Part shown: positions 26,462 through 34,528 of the stretch, piece after piece
How positions within the stretch are numbered: the stretch's first letter is position 1
How the letters are laid out: each line of letters begins with the position of its first letter
Assembly (NCBI RefSeq): GCF_007559335.1
Contig: NZ_VMBG01000001.1
Coordinates: forward strand, 1,488,001 to 1,552,000
Source: Rariglobus hedericola
GTDB lineage: Bacteria; Verrucomicrobiota; Verrucomicrobiia; Opitutales; Opitutaceae
Direction: 5' to 3'
Length of the DNA stretch: 64,000 nt
Position numbers and translations under genes: made by a program
Notes under the pieces: generated by a model
Seen by the model: the letters and a program-made list of their open reading frames with translations, nothing else
What the model was told of the DNA's origin: nothing
Database searches by the model: none

Positions 26462-26479
26462 CCGCGCCACGCGCGGCTA
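26459..26479. repeat. Palindrome spanning a stop codon
   Basis: Perfect arms TAGCCGCGC / GCGCGGCTA with loop CAC. The first TAG is the stop codon of the membrane-protein gene. The layout repeats what is seen at 3248-3270 for the sugar-transferase gene. Confidence 0.75.
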
Positions 26480-26757
26480 AAAACCTGAAACCTGAGGGAT
26501 GAAACCTGAAGGTGACAGCGGACGGAAAGACTGAGGACAGCGTAACAGAGGACTGACGGAACCAAGAGAAGTCGGAATTTTTAACACAGAGAGCGCAGAG
26601 GACACGGAGGACGGCCTAAAACCAAAAGGCAGATAGACGGGTAGCAGACAGCACTAATTGCTAGCAACGAGTCACTAGCAGCTATCCGATCTCTGTGGTC
26701 TCTGCGACCTCTGCGTTAAAACTCCGCTTTTGTTCGCGGTTGGTGATTTGAACACGC
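26480..26757. repeat. Repeat-filled spacer
   Basis: No gene is seen. Units in order: AACCTGAAACCTGAGGG (26483-26510), GGACGGAAAGACTGAGGACAG (26518-26545), a TTAACACAGAGAGCGCAGAGG array (26579-26610), CTAG-type units (26655-26685), and a CTCTGTGGTCTCTGCGACC array (26692-26720). The last array is in the opposite orientation to that at 26579 and can pair with it. Confidence 0.7.
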
Positions 26758-27867
26758 TCAAGCCTTCGGCCTAAGGCGCCTGAGGGTGCGTTTGACGAAC
26801 CGGAGCGGAGAGGTGACGCGCCAGCTGAACGAGGTTTGCATGCGGGTGACCTTGTCCTCCCAGTAGCAAGCCACCTTACCCGTTTTGGCGCCCGCAGAAA
26901 CAGACAAGGGCTCCGCCATATCAAGGAGCGCAGGCAGGGCTTCGCGGGGAACTTCCACTGCACGGCCGGTTGCCTCGGAGAATAACAGCGCGTGCTCGGG
27001 CAGATGCAGCAAAGCCCCCAGCTCATCTTCAACGTGATCGGGCTTGAACGGTGAAATGCCGTTGCCCGGATAAAACGTGAGTTCTCCAAAGAGGACTTGG
27101 TGTTCGTGATAATAAAGGTCCACACGAACAAAGGAAAAATCCGCCGAGAGCGTCCGCGCCACCGCGCACATCTCGGCGAATTTTTCCGGTCGGGCTACGG
27201 CATACGGGATGGGCGCATTCGAACCGCGCCGGTAAGGCAGCCGGTTCCACTCCAAGTCGAAGTAGTCCACGTGAAGCACGCCGGAGATGCGCGTCGCGAC
27301 ATAGAGGAGCTTGGGCTCTCCATGGAAACAGAGGAACTTGTAGTCATCGAGTTTACCGAGTCCGGGCACCAAGGGTTCCACGAGCATCGTCGGCTGGATG
27401 TAGCGGTAAGCCCATTCGTAGTTCTGGGCATAGTAAGAGAACGTGGGGCCGAGCCAGTCCTCGATCAGCTCCTTGATGCGGGCTTCGCTGAACGAGTGCG
27501 GACCTTCATAAAACAGCATCGCACCGGAGCCATTGTTGAGCTTGAGCACAAACTTCGGCGGCATCTCCGCCAGGTTGAAGTCCGCCACGGAGCGAAAGGT
27601 CTTGAGCGTGGGGATGCAGATGTCGCGCCCGAGTTTTTCCCTGACGTAATTTTTAACCGCGACCTTGTCGGAGCAGAGGGTGACGAGCGGGTCTTGGTTG
27701 AAGAGTTTCAACCACTGGATTTTTTCGCAAAACGTTTTGGGGTTGATGAGATTCAACTCAAAGCCCACGGAGCTCTTAAATTGAGATTGAATGTAACTTA
27801 TCTTGTTCAAGGCGCGGATGAAAAAAGGGGAAACGGGGAACTCAAGACCGGACTCCGCCCCTGCCAA
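26758..27867 (-). CDS. TupA-like ATP-grasp protein
   Basis: The family is named after a teichuronopeptide synthesis protein and is common among surface-polymer genes; it probably ligates an amino acid or similar group. Seen: LNLINPKTFCEKIQWLKLFN, VLKLNNGSGAMLFY with the lysine and glycine-rich ATP loop, LVEPLVPGLGKLDDYKFLCF, FVRVDLYYHEHQVLFGELTF and NGISPFKP. The only in-frame start is a TTG at 27867 and the first 15 or so residues read through repeat-like DNA, so the true N terminus is uncertain. It stands alone among repeat islands. Confidence 0.8.
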   Translation of the reverse strand: MAGAESGLEFPVSPFFIRALNKISYIQSQFKSSVGFELNLINPKTFCEKIQWLKLFNQDPLVTLCSDKVAVKNYVREKLGRDICIPTLKTFRSVADFNLAEMPPKFVLKLNNGSGAMLFYEGPHSFSEARIKELIEDWLGPTFSYYAQNYEWAYRYIQPTMLVEPLVPGLGKLDDYKFLCFHGEPKLLYVATRISGVLHVDYFDLEWNRLPYRRGSNAPIPYAVARPEKFAEMCAVARTLSADFSFVRVDLYYHEHQVLFGELTFYPGNGISPFKPDHVEDELGALLHLPEHALLFSEATGRAVEVPREALPALLDMAEPLSVSAGAKTGKVACYWEDKVTRMQTSFSWRVTSPLRFVKRTLRRLRPKA

Positions 27868-27884
27868 AATTCGAAATCATCGGA

Positions 27885-28184
27885 CGGATGGATGACTGAG
27901 GACAGAGGACAGAGAACGGAGAACGGATGACTGAGGACTGAGGACGGAGGACGGACGGATTGTTAACACGGAGACGCCGACGGCGCGGATGAAGACTCAA
28001 GATTAAGTTTAAGGATGATGGGAAGGTAGCAGTCAGAACCTAATGGCTATCCGATCCGATCTCTGCGCTCTCTGCGTTAAACCGGTATTTAAGTCGGAGA
28101 TTTAAACACAGAGGTCGCAGAGAACACAGAGGATGCAGAGAGCGGAATGGACGATCATCCTTAAACTTAATCTTCCCCCTTAAA
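27885..28184. repeat. Repeat-filled spacer upstream of the TupA-like gene
   Basis: No gene is seen. GGACAGAGGACAGAGAACGG-type units fill 27893-27955. A CTCTGCGCTCTCTGCG array (28060-28080) and an ACACAGAGGTCGCAGAG array (28106-28135) face each other around a short AACCGG-containing loop and can form a hairpin. CTTAAACTTAATC units lie at about 28000 and 28162. Confidence 0.7.
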
Positions 28185-29942
28185 CTACCGCGCACCAAAC
28201 GCGCGTTTCACCTCCGCCAGGGGACGCGCGTTGAGCACGTGTTCGCGGGTGAGCCAGCCTTTGCGCGCCGAGTTAATGCCCGCACGGACGTGTTCAAGGC
28301 CGGAGGTTTCGTGGGCATCGGGATTGATCGCGCAGAGTAGTCCGCGCTCGGCGGCTTTGCGCCAATGACGCCAGTCCATGTCGAGGCGCCAAGGGCTCGC
28401 GTTGAGTTCGATGATCACGTCGTTGGCGATGGCGGCGTCGATGATCTGGGTGAAATCCACCTGGTAACCTTCACGCCGCAGCAACAGGCGCCCCGTGACG
28501 TGGCCTAGCATGGTGGTGTAAGGGTTCTCGATGGCCCGGATGATGCGTGCCGTCATGTCGGCCGATGACTGCGTGAAGGCCGCGTGAACCGACACGACAA
28601 CGTAGTCCAACGTAGCCAGCATCGCGTCGTCATAGTCGAGCCGGCCGTCGCTCAGAATGTCGCACTCGGTGCCGGTGAAAACGTGGGTCTTAAAGCGGCC
28701 GGAGGCGTTGAGTGCATGGATCTCGGCCACTTGGGCGGCAAGGCGTTCTTCACTGAGACCCTTGGCTTGCACACTGGATTTGGAGTGGTCGGCGATACCG
28801 AGATACTCCCAGCCCAGCGCCTCGGCGGCAGCGGTCATCTCGACGAGTGTATTGCGGCCGTCGGACGCGGTCGTGTGGTTGTGAAACGCACCGCGCAGGT
28901 CGGCGAGTTCAATGAGCCGCGGGAGTTCACCGGCCTCAGCCGCTTCGATTTCCCCGAGACCTTCGCGCAACTCAGGCGGAATGAAGCGCAGGTCGAGCGC
29001 GGCGAAGAGCGCGGTTTCATCCTTGGCCTTCACGCCGTGTGCGCCGCCTTCGGCTTTGGCCTTTGCAGTGCCCTCGCCCTCCGCCGGCACCAGACCCCAT
29101 TCGCTCAGCGACAGGCCGCGGGCGAGCGCACGTTGACGCATGAGGACGTTGTGATCTTTCGAGCCGGTGAAATGATGCAGCGCAAAGGCGAACTGCTCGG
29201 GCGGCACGAGGCGCAGGTCCGCCTGCAGTCCGCTCACAAAGCGCACGCTGGCCTTGGTCTCGCCGCGCGCGGTGATCTCCTGCACGCCCGGCTGCGTCAC
29301 AAACCATTCGACCACGGGAGCGACGTCCACCGCCGCAACGATGAAGTCGAGATCGCCCACCGTTTCGAGTCCGCGACGCAGACTGCCTGCCGCCTCGGCT
29401 TGCGATACCTGCGGCAATGCACGCAATCCGGCCACGATGGGCGTCGCTATGGCCCCGGCCTCCCACCACATGTGGCGTTTGCCATAGGCCTCGCGGTTGC
29501 GGATGCCTGCGAGGATTTTTTCCTGGGATTTTTCGCCAAAGCCGGCGAGCGCGGCCACGCGACCATCGGTGCACGCGGACGCCAGACCCTCGATCGTGGT
29601 AACGCCAAGCTGGTCGTGGATGGCTTTGATTTTTTTGGGCCCGAGCCCGGGCACATCGAGCATCTCCACCAGACCGGGCTCGATGGAGGCCTTCAGCTTA
29701 TCAAAAAACTCCAAGCGCCCCGTAGAGTGAAGTTCGCCGATTTTCTGAGCAAGGGCGTCGCCGATGCCTTTGACGGACTTGAGCCGTTCCTCGCGGATCA
29801 GGGTGTCGAGCTCGTCCTGCTCCATGGATTCCAGCACACGCGCACCAGCCTGGTAGGCACGTGTCTTGAAAGGATTTTCTCCTTTGAGTTCGAGCAGGGT
29901 TCCGATCTCGGTGAGCACGTCGGCGATCTCGTTTTTAGTCAT
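28185..29942 (-). CDS. polX: DNA polymerase/3'-5' exonuclease PolX
   Basis: A family X repair polymerase with a PHP nuclease tail, 585 residues. The N-terminal helix-hairpin-helix domain ([55 protein letters not shown]) is followed by the nucleotidyltransferase palm with [11 protein letters not shown]. The C-terminal PHP domain has [28 protein letters not shown] and INPDAHE. Role: gap filling in base excision repair in the cytoplasm. An inverted repeat pair fills the promoter-side gap before the divergent thioesterase gene. Confidence 0.95.
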   Translation of the reverse strand: MTKNEIADVLTEIGTLLELKGENPFKTRAYQAGARVLESMEQDELDTLIREERLKSVKGIGDALAQKIGELHSTGRLEFFDKLKASIEPGLVEMLDVPGLGPKKIKAIHDQLGVTTIEGLASACTDGRVAALAGFGEKSQEKILAGIRNREAYGKRHMWWEAGAIATPIVAGLRALPQVSQAEAAGSLRRGLETVGDLDFIVAAVDVAPVVEWFVTQPGVQEITARGETKASVRFVSGLQADLRLVPPEQFAFALHHFTGSKDHNVLMRQRALARGLSLSEWGLVPAEGEGTAKAKAEGGAHGVKAKDETALFAALDLRFIPPELREGLGEIEAAEAGELPRLIELADLRGAFHNHTTASDGRNTLVEMTAAAEALGWEYLGIADHSKSSVQAKGLSEERLAAQVAEIHALNASGRFKTHVFTGTECDILSDGRLDYDDAMLATLDYVVVSVHAAFTQSSADMTARIIRAIENPYTTMLGHVTGRLLLRREGYQVDFTQIIDAAIANDVIIELNASPWRLDMDWRHWRKAAERGLLCAINPDAHETSGLEHVRAGINSARKGWLTREHVLNARPLAEVKRAFGAR

Positions 29943-29955
29943 GGGATTTTTCAGA

Positions 29956-30085
29956 AGTAGCGAGTATCGGGTAGTGTGTAGCCAGTAGGTCGAGCCTTTG
30001 ATCTCTCACAGAAAATTCAATCACGACGTCGTCCAATAAGCTACTTTCCAACCTACTCACGACCGGTTACTCACTACTCGCTACT
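29956..30085. repeat. Inverted repeat pair between polX and the thioesterase gene
   Basis: 29956-29989 (AGTAGCGAGTATCGGGTAG and on) and 30041-30085 (ending CACTACTCGCTACT) are reverse complements in their outer parts, with short GTAG/CTAC steps inside. They occupy most of the gap between two divergent genes. Confidence 0.6.
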
Positions 30086-30098
30086 TCAAGCCGCCCCC

Positions 30099-30506
30099 AT
30101 GCCTTTCGCCTATTCACGCACCGTGCACTTTCCCGACACCGATGCCGCCGGCGTGGTGTTTTTCGCGCGCTACCTGTCGATCTGCCACGAGGCTTACGAA
30201 GAGTCACTGGCGGCCGCAGGCGTGCCGTTGGGGACGTTTTTCGCCGATTACGGCGTGGTGGTGCCGGTGGCCAAAAGCGAGGCGACCTATCTGCGCCCTT
30301 TGGTGTGCGGAGACAAGTTGCGCATCGATGTGACACCCGTGGCGCTCTCTGAAAACAGCTACGCGATCGACTACGTCATCTGGAAAACGGGTGCCGCCGA
30401 AAAACGCGCCGCCGTGGTCCGCACCGAACACGTGTGTATCTCGTCGAAGACCCGCGAACGTCTCCCCCTCCCCGCTTCCGTAGCCGTGTGGGTTCAGGCG
30501 GGGTGA
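30099..30506 (+). CDS. Hotdog acyl-CoA thioesterase, probable 1,4-dihydroxy-2-naphthoyl-CoA hydrolase
   Basis: A 4HBT-type thioesterase of 135 residues. FPDTDAAGVVFFARYLSICH followed by EAYEE carries the catalytic aspartate (about residue 15) of the YbgC/DHNA-CoA hydrolase group. menE and menC lie close by on the other strand, so hydrolysis of DHNA-CoA in menaquinone synthesis is the likeliest role. A general YbgC-like function is the alternative. Confidence 0.8.
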   Translation: MPFAYSRTVHFPDTDAAGVVFFARYLSICHEAYEESLAAAGVPLGTFFADYGVVVPVAKSEATYLRPLVCGDKLRIDVTPVALSENSYAIDYVIWKTGAAEKRAAVVRTEHVCISSKTRERLPLPASVAVWVQAG

Positions 30507-30518
30507 AGCGACCAGACC

Positions 30519-30716
30519 CTAAACTGTTTTCCGCAAAGAAGTTTTCCGGCTTAAAATAAACTCCGCCGCCTGCTCCAACCAACGCAGCCTGGCTCCTGGA
30601 GTCATTCTGGAAAATTCGGTGTGCCCGTCATAATCCTGCGGGGTGCTCTGCTTCAACGCAGCCCAATCGGCTTTCGACGCAAAGGACGAATCCCGCGAAT
30701 TGAGTTCAATTTTCAT
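30519..30716 (-). CDS. Small partner of a nucleotidyltransferase module
   Basis: A 65-residue protein whose start overlaps the end of the nucleotidyltransferase gene upstream. The part FSRMTPGARLRWLEQAAEF has the R-L-x-W-L-E-x-A pattern common in short proteins paired with such enzymes. A second pair of the same design lies at 33620-34343. A toxin-antitoxin or regulatory role is possible but not shown by sequence. Confidence 0.6.
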   Translation of the reverse strand: MKIELNSRDSSFASKADWAALKQSTPQDYDGHTEFSRMTPGARLRWLEQAAEFILSRKTSLRKTV

Positions 30717-31197
30717 GACGGCTTAAAAATTCGATATCCAAGGCATCTTTGGCGCGTGCCGGAATAATGGCCAGCTTGATAGCCAGCAATCGCGGGCGAT
30801 TTATAATTCTCACCGCCATACCATCTACATCCACCCACTGCGAATCTGGCAGCAGTGATTCGTAGCCGAGATCGGCCTTAAGAAAAATATCCACGTGGCG
30901 GACAGGCCGGTCCGGATCAAGAAAGCTAAACACCAAAGCATGTTTATCTTCGATCATCATGCGAATAAATGCCGGCTCGAGCAAAGCGGAAGGAGCAATG
31001 GGCACACGTGGTTTCAATCCCAAGGTCGCCATCACATCGATGAACTCACGCAAATTATCCGGCACCATGTGCACGGAAAGATCGATATCCATGGTCACAC
31101 GCTCAACCCCATGCAGCACACAGGCCACTCCACCGCCGACAATGAAATCAACTCGTGCGTCGGTGAGGGCCTTGAGGATTTCAGTGTAAGGTCCCAT
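30706..31197 (-). CDS. Nucleotidyltransferase-fold protein (AbiEii/MNT-like)
   Basis: About 163 residues. FIVGGGVACVLHGVERVTMD followed by IDLSV holds the G-G-x(n)-D-x-D signature of the nucleotidyltransferase fold, and LLAIKLAIIPARAKDALDIE is the typical C-terminal part. The ATG at 31197 is used; a TTG at 31215 is in frame. It overlaps the small downstream gene by 11 bases. Such proteins often belong to toxin-antitoxin or defence modules. Confidence 0.72.
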   Translation of the reverse strand: MGPYTEILKALTDARVDFIVGGGVACVLHGVERVTMDIDLSVHMVPDNLREFIDVMATLGLKPRVPIAPSALLEPAFIRMMIEDKHALVFSFLDPDRPVRHVDIFLKADLGYESLLPDSQWVDVDGMAVRIINRPRLLAIKLAIIPARAKDALDIEFLSRHEN

Positions 31198-31233
31198 GGG
31201 CAATATGCGTAACAACCTGAGCCTTCCGATCGC

Positions 31234-32505
31234 CTAAGTCGAGACTCCGCCCTCCAATGATACCCGCAGCGTCGCGCGATTGACCTTCCCTTGCGCGTTG
31301 CGGGGCCAGCGGTCGAGGGCGACATAACGCTTGGGGTGCTTGAAAGCCGCCAGGTGACTCGCAAGCACGCGCGCCACCGCCTCCAAATCATGCGGAGCAA
31401 ACTCCGCCGGATAACACGCAACCACGACTTCGCCCCACTGCGTATCGGACACGCCGATCACGGCCACATCGGTAAACTGACCCGTGCCACGCAACACCCG
31501 CTCCACCTCCGCCGGATCCACTTTTTCGCCTCCCGTGATGATCAACGCATCGCGCCGTCCGCTCACCTGCAGGCTGCCGCTTTCGTCCATCCGCCCGAGA
31601 TCCTCCGTAAGCCAGATATCTCCCGTGCGCAGCTCGGGCCAGTATCCACGAAACAACGACGCGCCGGCGATCCCGATGCGGCCCTCCGCATCAAACGTGA
31701 TTCGCGCATGCGGCATCACCGCGCCATTGCCACGCGCACCGGATAAAAACTCCTCCGGCTTCAAGGCCGCGATCATCGCCGCCGTCTCGGTCATGCCATA
31801 AGAAAACGCCAGCGGCAGCCGCGCCTTCGCCCCGGCCTCGATCAACTCCGGCCACGCCGGGGCGCCACCGATGAACACCGCCCGAAACCCGCGCAACCAG
31901 TCCTCGGCTTCGGCATCGCCCAGCAGGCGTTGCAACTGGGTCGGCACCAGCGACAGGAACCAATCGCCATCATCCGCGGGCAACGCCGGACGCTCCCCCG
32001 ACTCCACAGCTTTCCAACTGCACGGCAGGTAACTCCCACCCGTCAAAACCGTGCGCATCCACGCCATGAATCCACTTACATGATACAGCGGGAGCAGCCC
32101 GACCACGTTGACCTTCGTCACGCCGAAGTGGGCGCAAAATCCGTTCACCGCGGCCGAGATGGTTTGCTCATCGTGCCGCGCCAGCTTGAGCCGACCCGAC
32201 GAACCGCCGGTCGGAATACACAGCCAGCCGGAAGTCGCAGCAGGCAGACCTGAAACTTGAGATGCGAGACCTGAAGACGCACCGGCGGAGCGCGCCACCG
32301 GTTGAGCAGACGTGAGCGCGTTGAATTGTGCCCGCTCACTTTCGCCCCACGAGGGATCAGCCAAAAACACCGTGCCGCCGGCCGCGACCGCATCGGAAAA
32401 CGATTCGATAAACACGGCCGGCTCGCGTTCCTCCACGATGACATCGCGCATCTCCGCCACGACCGGTGGCATGCCCAGCAGACGGATCAGGTCAGCGCGT
32501 TCCAT
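31234..32505 (-). CDS. menE: o-Succinylbenzoate-CoA ligase
   Basis: Adenylate-forming enzyme that activates o-succinylbenzoate for menaquinone synthesis. Seen: WLCIPTGGSSGRLKLARHDE (phosphate loop), FSYGMTETAAMIAAL, GDIWLTEDLGRMDESG, GRRDALIITGGEKVDPAEVE and the final PRNAQGKVNRATL with the catalytic lysine. The start overlaps menC by 19 bases. A TCTCAGGTTTC-type repeat (32246-32277) in the N-terminal part encodes SSGLASQVSGLPA just before the phosphate loop. 423 residues. Confidence 0.9.
   Translation of the reverse strand: MERADLIRLLGMPPVVAEMRDVIVEEREPAVFIESFSDAVAAGGTVFLADPSWGESERAQFNALTSAQPVARSAGASSGLASQVSGLPAATSGWLCIPTGGSSGRLKLARHDEQTISAAVNGFCAHFGVTKVNVVGLLPLYHVSGFMAWMRTVLTGGSYLPCSWKAVESGERPALPADDGDWFLSLVPTQLQRLLGDAEAEDWLRGFRAVFIGGAPAWPELIEAGAKARLPLAFSYGMTETAAMIAALKPEEFLSGARGNGAVMPHARITFDAEGRIGIAGASLFRGYWPELRTGDIWLTEDLGRMDESGSLQVSGRRDALIITGGEKVDPAEVERVLRGTGQFTDVAVIGVSDTQWGEVVVACYPAEFAPHDLEAVARVLASHLAAFKHPKRYVALDRWPRNAQGKVNRATLRVSLEGGVST
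32246..32277. repeat. TCTCAGGTTTC-type repeat inside menE
   Basis: AGACCTGAAACTTGAGATGC and the rest of the segment form two imperfect inverted copies of the family unit. It is read in frame and gives the peptide ASQVSGL, close to peptides encoded by the same family in mfd and the regulator gene. Confidence 0.65.
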
Positions 32506-33530
32506 ACGGCCTCCGCGTTGAGTTTTTCGACATCTTCCTTGCGAATAAACGGTGCGACATACGGCCCGTCGAATACGCTTTCATGAAACAGCGGCCACAC
32601 GCCGAACCCGAGCGCGCGGGGCTTTTCGCCCGGCCAGGCGAGCGCCAGCTGCAACGCGGCCCGTGCGCCCACCGCCGTCTCCAGCGCCGAGGAGAACACC
32701 ACGTCGGCCTTGGCCGCGGCCAGGCGCGCCATCACCGGGGTGGGATCACCGAAGAGCGCGGGCTTGATCACAAACACCCCGCGCCAGCCCTCGGCCAGCC
32801 AATGCTCCACGTCCTGCGCACCGACCAATGATTCGTCGAGGGCGAGCGGCGTCGGATAATCCTCGGCCAGCCCTCGCAACACATCGTCCATGCGGCGACG
32901 CGTGCCGGCATCCTCGTTTTTCCCGGCAAAACACGGTTGCTCGATATACTCGATAGGCCGGTCCGCCGTGCGTTCCAGCCAGCGACGCGCCACCCGCGCA
33001 TCCCAACCCCCATTGGCATCCAGTCGCAACCGTGCGCCCGCTGGAAGTTGTCCCAAGAGGTCATCCAAAATCGCCAGTTCGTCGGCCGGATCGCCCACGC
33101 CCACCTTCCATTTAAAGGTGCGAAAACCGAGTTCCGCCTTGGCCGCCACCGCCGTGAGCACCGCGCGACCGGCGGGCAGCAAGGCCGCCACAGGCAGATA
33201 CGCGTGCCCGGCGTCCGACGATGATTCCGAGCCGCGCAATGCGGACAACGCGCCGGCGATGGCAAACCGCAGACAACCGAGCCGCGCAGGCACGGCCACG
33301 AGTTGTTCTTCGGTCACCCATTCTCCGAAGCTCGCCAACGCCGCCTCGATTTCGTCAGGCGTCTCCGTGCCGAACCACGGAATCGGCGCGGCTTCGCCGT
33401 GACCGGCCCGTCCGCTTTCATCGGTGAGCCGCACCAGCACACCTTCGCGCTCCGCCCAGACCCCGTGCGCCGTGCGCACTGGAGTGCGAAACGGCAGCAA
33501 ATAACGGCGGTAGGCGAGTCGCAGGCGCAT
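32487..33530 (-). CDS. menC: o-Succinylbenzoate synthase
   Basis: Enolase-superfamily dehydratase, step before MenE in menaquinone synthesis. Seen: FKWKVGVGDPADELAILDDL (catalytic K-x-K), LRLDANGGWDARVARRWLE and IEYIEQPCF (metal-binding acids), then LALDESLVG and GVFVIKPALFGDP with the second lysine. 347 residues is normal. menC and menE overlap and are probably one transcript. Confidence 0.92.
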   Translation of the reverse strand: MRLRLAYRRYLLPFRTPVRTAHGVWAEREGVLVRLTDESGRAGHGEAAPIPWFGTETPDEIEAALASFGEWVTEEQLVAVPARLGCLRFAIAGALSALRGSESSSDAGHAYLPVAALLPAGRAVLTAVAAKAELGFRTFKWKVGVGDPADELAILDDLLGQLPAGARLRLDANGGWDARVARRWLERTADRPIEYIEQPCFAGKNEDAGTRRRMDDVLRGLAEDYPTPLALDESLVGAQDVEHWLAEGWRGVFVIKPALFGDPTPVMARLAAAKADVVFSSALETAVGARAALQLALAWPGEKPRALGFGVWPLFHESVFDGPYVAPFIRKEDVEKLNAEAVWNALT

Positions 33531-33619
33531 GTGGATTTACATCAAGCCGGACGATCCCCCCGACCTCAAGAGCGCACCGACAAAGACCAAATGATACCAC
33601 CCTTGGCAGCCAAGCTCGC

Positions 33620-33802
33620 TTATAGCTTCCAGTGATCCCCGCCGGTAATAAATTTACGCGGAGCCGTCGGCACAAACTGTGATGAAAAACGGAGGAAATC
33701 CAGATACTCCGCCAAATCCCACTTCACAAATTTCGCAGGCCTCGCCGCATCAGGCCGAACCTGAGAAATCTGTTGTCGTTCGATTTTACTGAGCCGAGGC
33801 AT
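33620..33802 (-). CDS. Small partner of the second nucleotidyltransferase module
   Basis: A 60-residue basic protein that overlaps the end of the nucleotidyltransferase gene by 17 bases. KWDLAEYLDFLRFSSQF recalls the W-L-x-x-A-x-E-F region of the protein at 30519-30716, although overall similarity is low. No function is assigned. Confidence 0.55.
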   Translation of the reverse strand: MPRLSKIERQQISQVRPDAARPAKFVKWDLAEYLDFLRFSSQFVPTAPRKFITGGDHWKL

Positions 33803-34343
33803 AGTAGCTTTTTAGCTCAGCAAGCTTGGTTTCCAAATTAAAAATCCCGAGATAATCGCCGACTAACAGCCAATTGATCGCCACACCCTGCCCTGCCGCA
33901 GCTTCCAATATCATCCGAATATCCGACCAATCACGAGCCGCCCTATTCGGGTCATTTACCGAAGCCTGCACCTTCAGGCCGATCAGATCTTCGATATGCA
34001 CCACACGAATACTAAAGTCGCCCAAGACCGGCATCACTTCGGCACGCTCAAGCATTCCAAGGGTAGGTCCGCGAAATGCATGCAAGATATCAATACGCCC
34101 CCAGCTTTTATCAGCCGAAATATAATGCGATACGTTGGCCGACTGAAACACCCGTTCATATCCGCATGACTTCAGGATGGCATCGGTTTTTTCCATGTCT
34201 TCGAGCATCAGGATAAAATCCAAATCCATCGTCGCCCGCTGCACGCCTCGCAACGCCATGGCAAACCCGCCAATCAATGCATAATGAATACCTGATTCTT
34301 CCAATGCTCCCACTACACGGCGTATAACGACTTCGAAATTCAT
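33786..34343 (-). CDS. Nucleotidyltransferase-fold protein (second module)
   Basis: A 185-residue protein with HYALIGGFAMALRGVQRATM then DLDFIL, the G-G-x(n)-D-x-D signature. VVHIEDLIGLKVQASVNDPN with RAARDWSDI is the usual C-terminal half (AbiEii/DUF6036-like). It lies upstream of menC, as the first module lies downstream of menE, with all genes in one direction. Confidence 0.72.
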   Translation of the reverse strand: MNFEVVIRRVVGALEESGIHYALIGGFAMALRGVQRATMDLDFILMLEDMEKTDAILKSCGYERVFQSANVSHYISADKSWGRIDILHAFRGPTLGMLERAEVMPVLGDFSIRVVHIEDLIGLKVQASVNDPNRAARDWSDIRMILEAAAGQGVAINWLLVGDYLGIFNLETKLAELKSYYASAQ

Positions 34344-34528
34344 GGGATGCGACGACCGCTATGGTCGGTTAAAAATAGATAGCCTTCGAGTCCCCTCCTT
34401 CGTCAACGCCCAAGGTGAACCAACCATTCCCAGAGGAACGCCCCGCCGCTGTTGAGGCTTCCCCCCGCGCCAAATCGAAAAACGATTTGCCCTTTAACGG
34501 GTCAGGCTTATTACGTTCACGGCAACTC

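Noticed and set aside
27097-27930. A plus-strand frame across the TupA-like gene
   Set aside because: It is antisense to a gene with clear ATP-grasp motifs, and its end is made of GGACAGAGGAC repeat.
28584-29960. A 458-codon plus-strand frame across polX
   Set aside because: Antisense to polX, which has both polymerase and PHP motifs.
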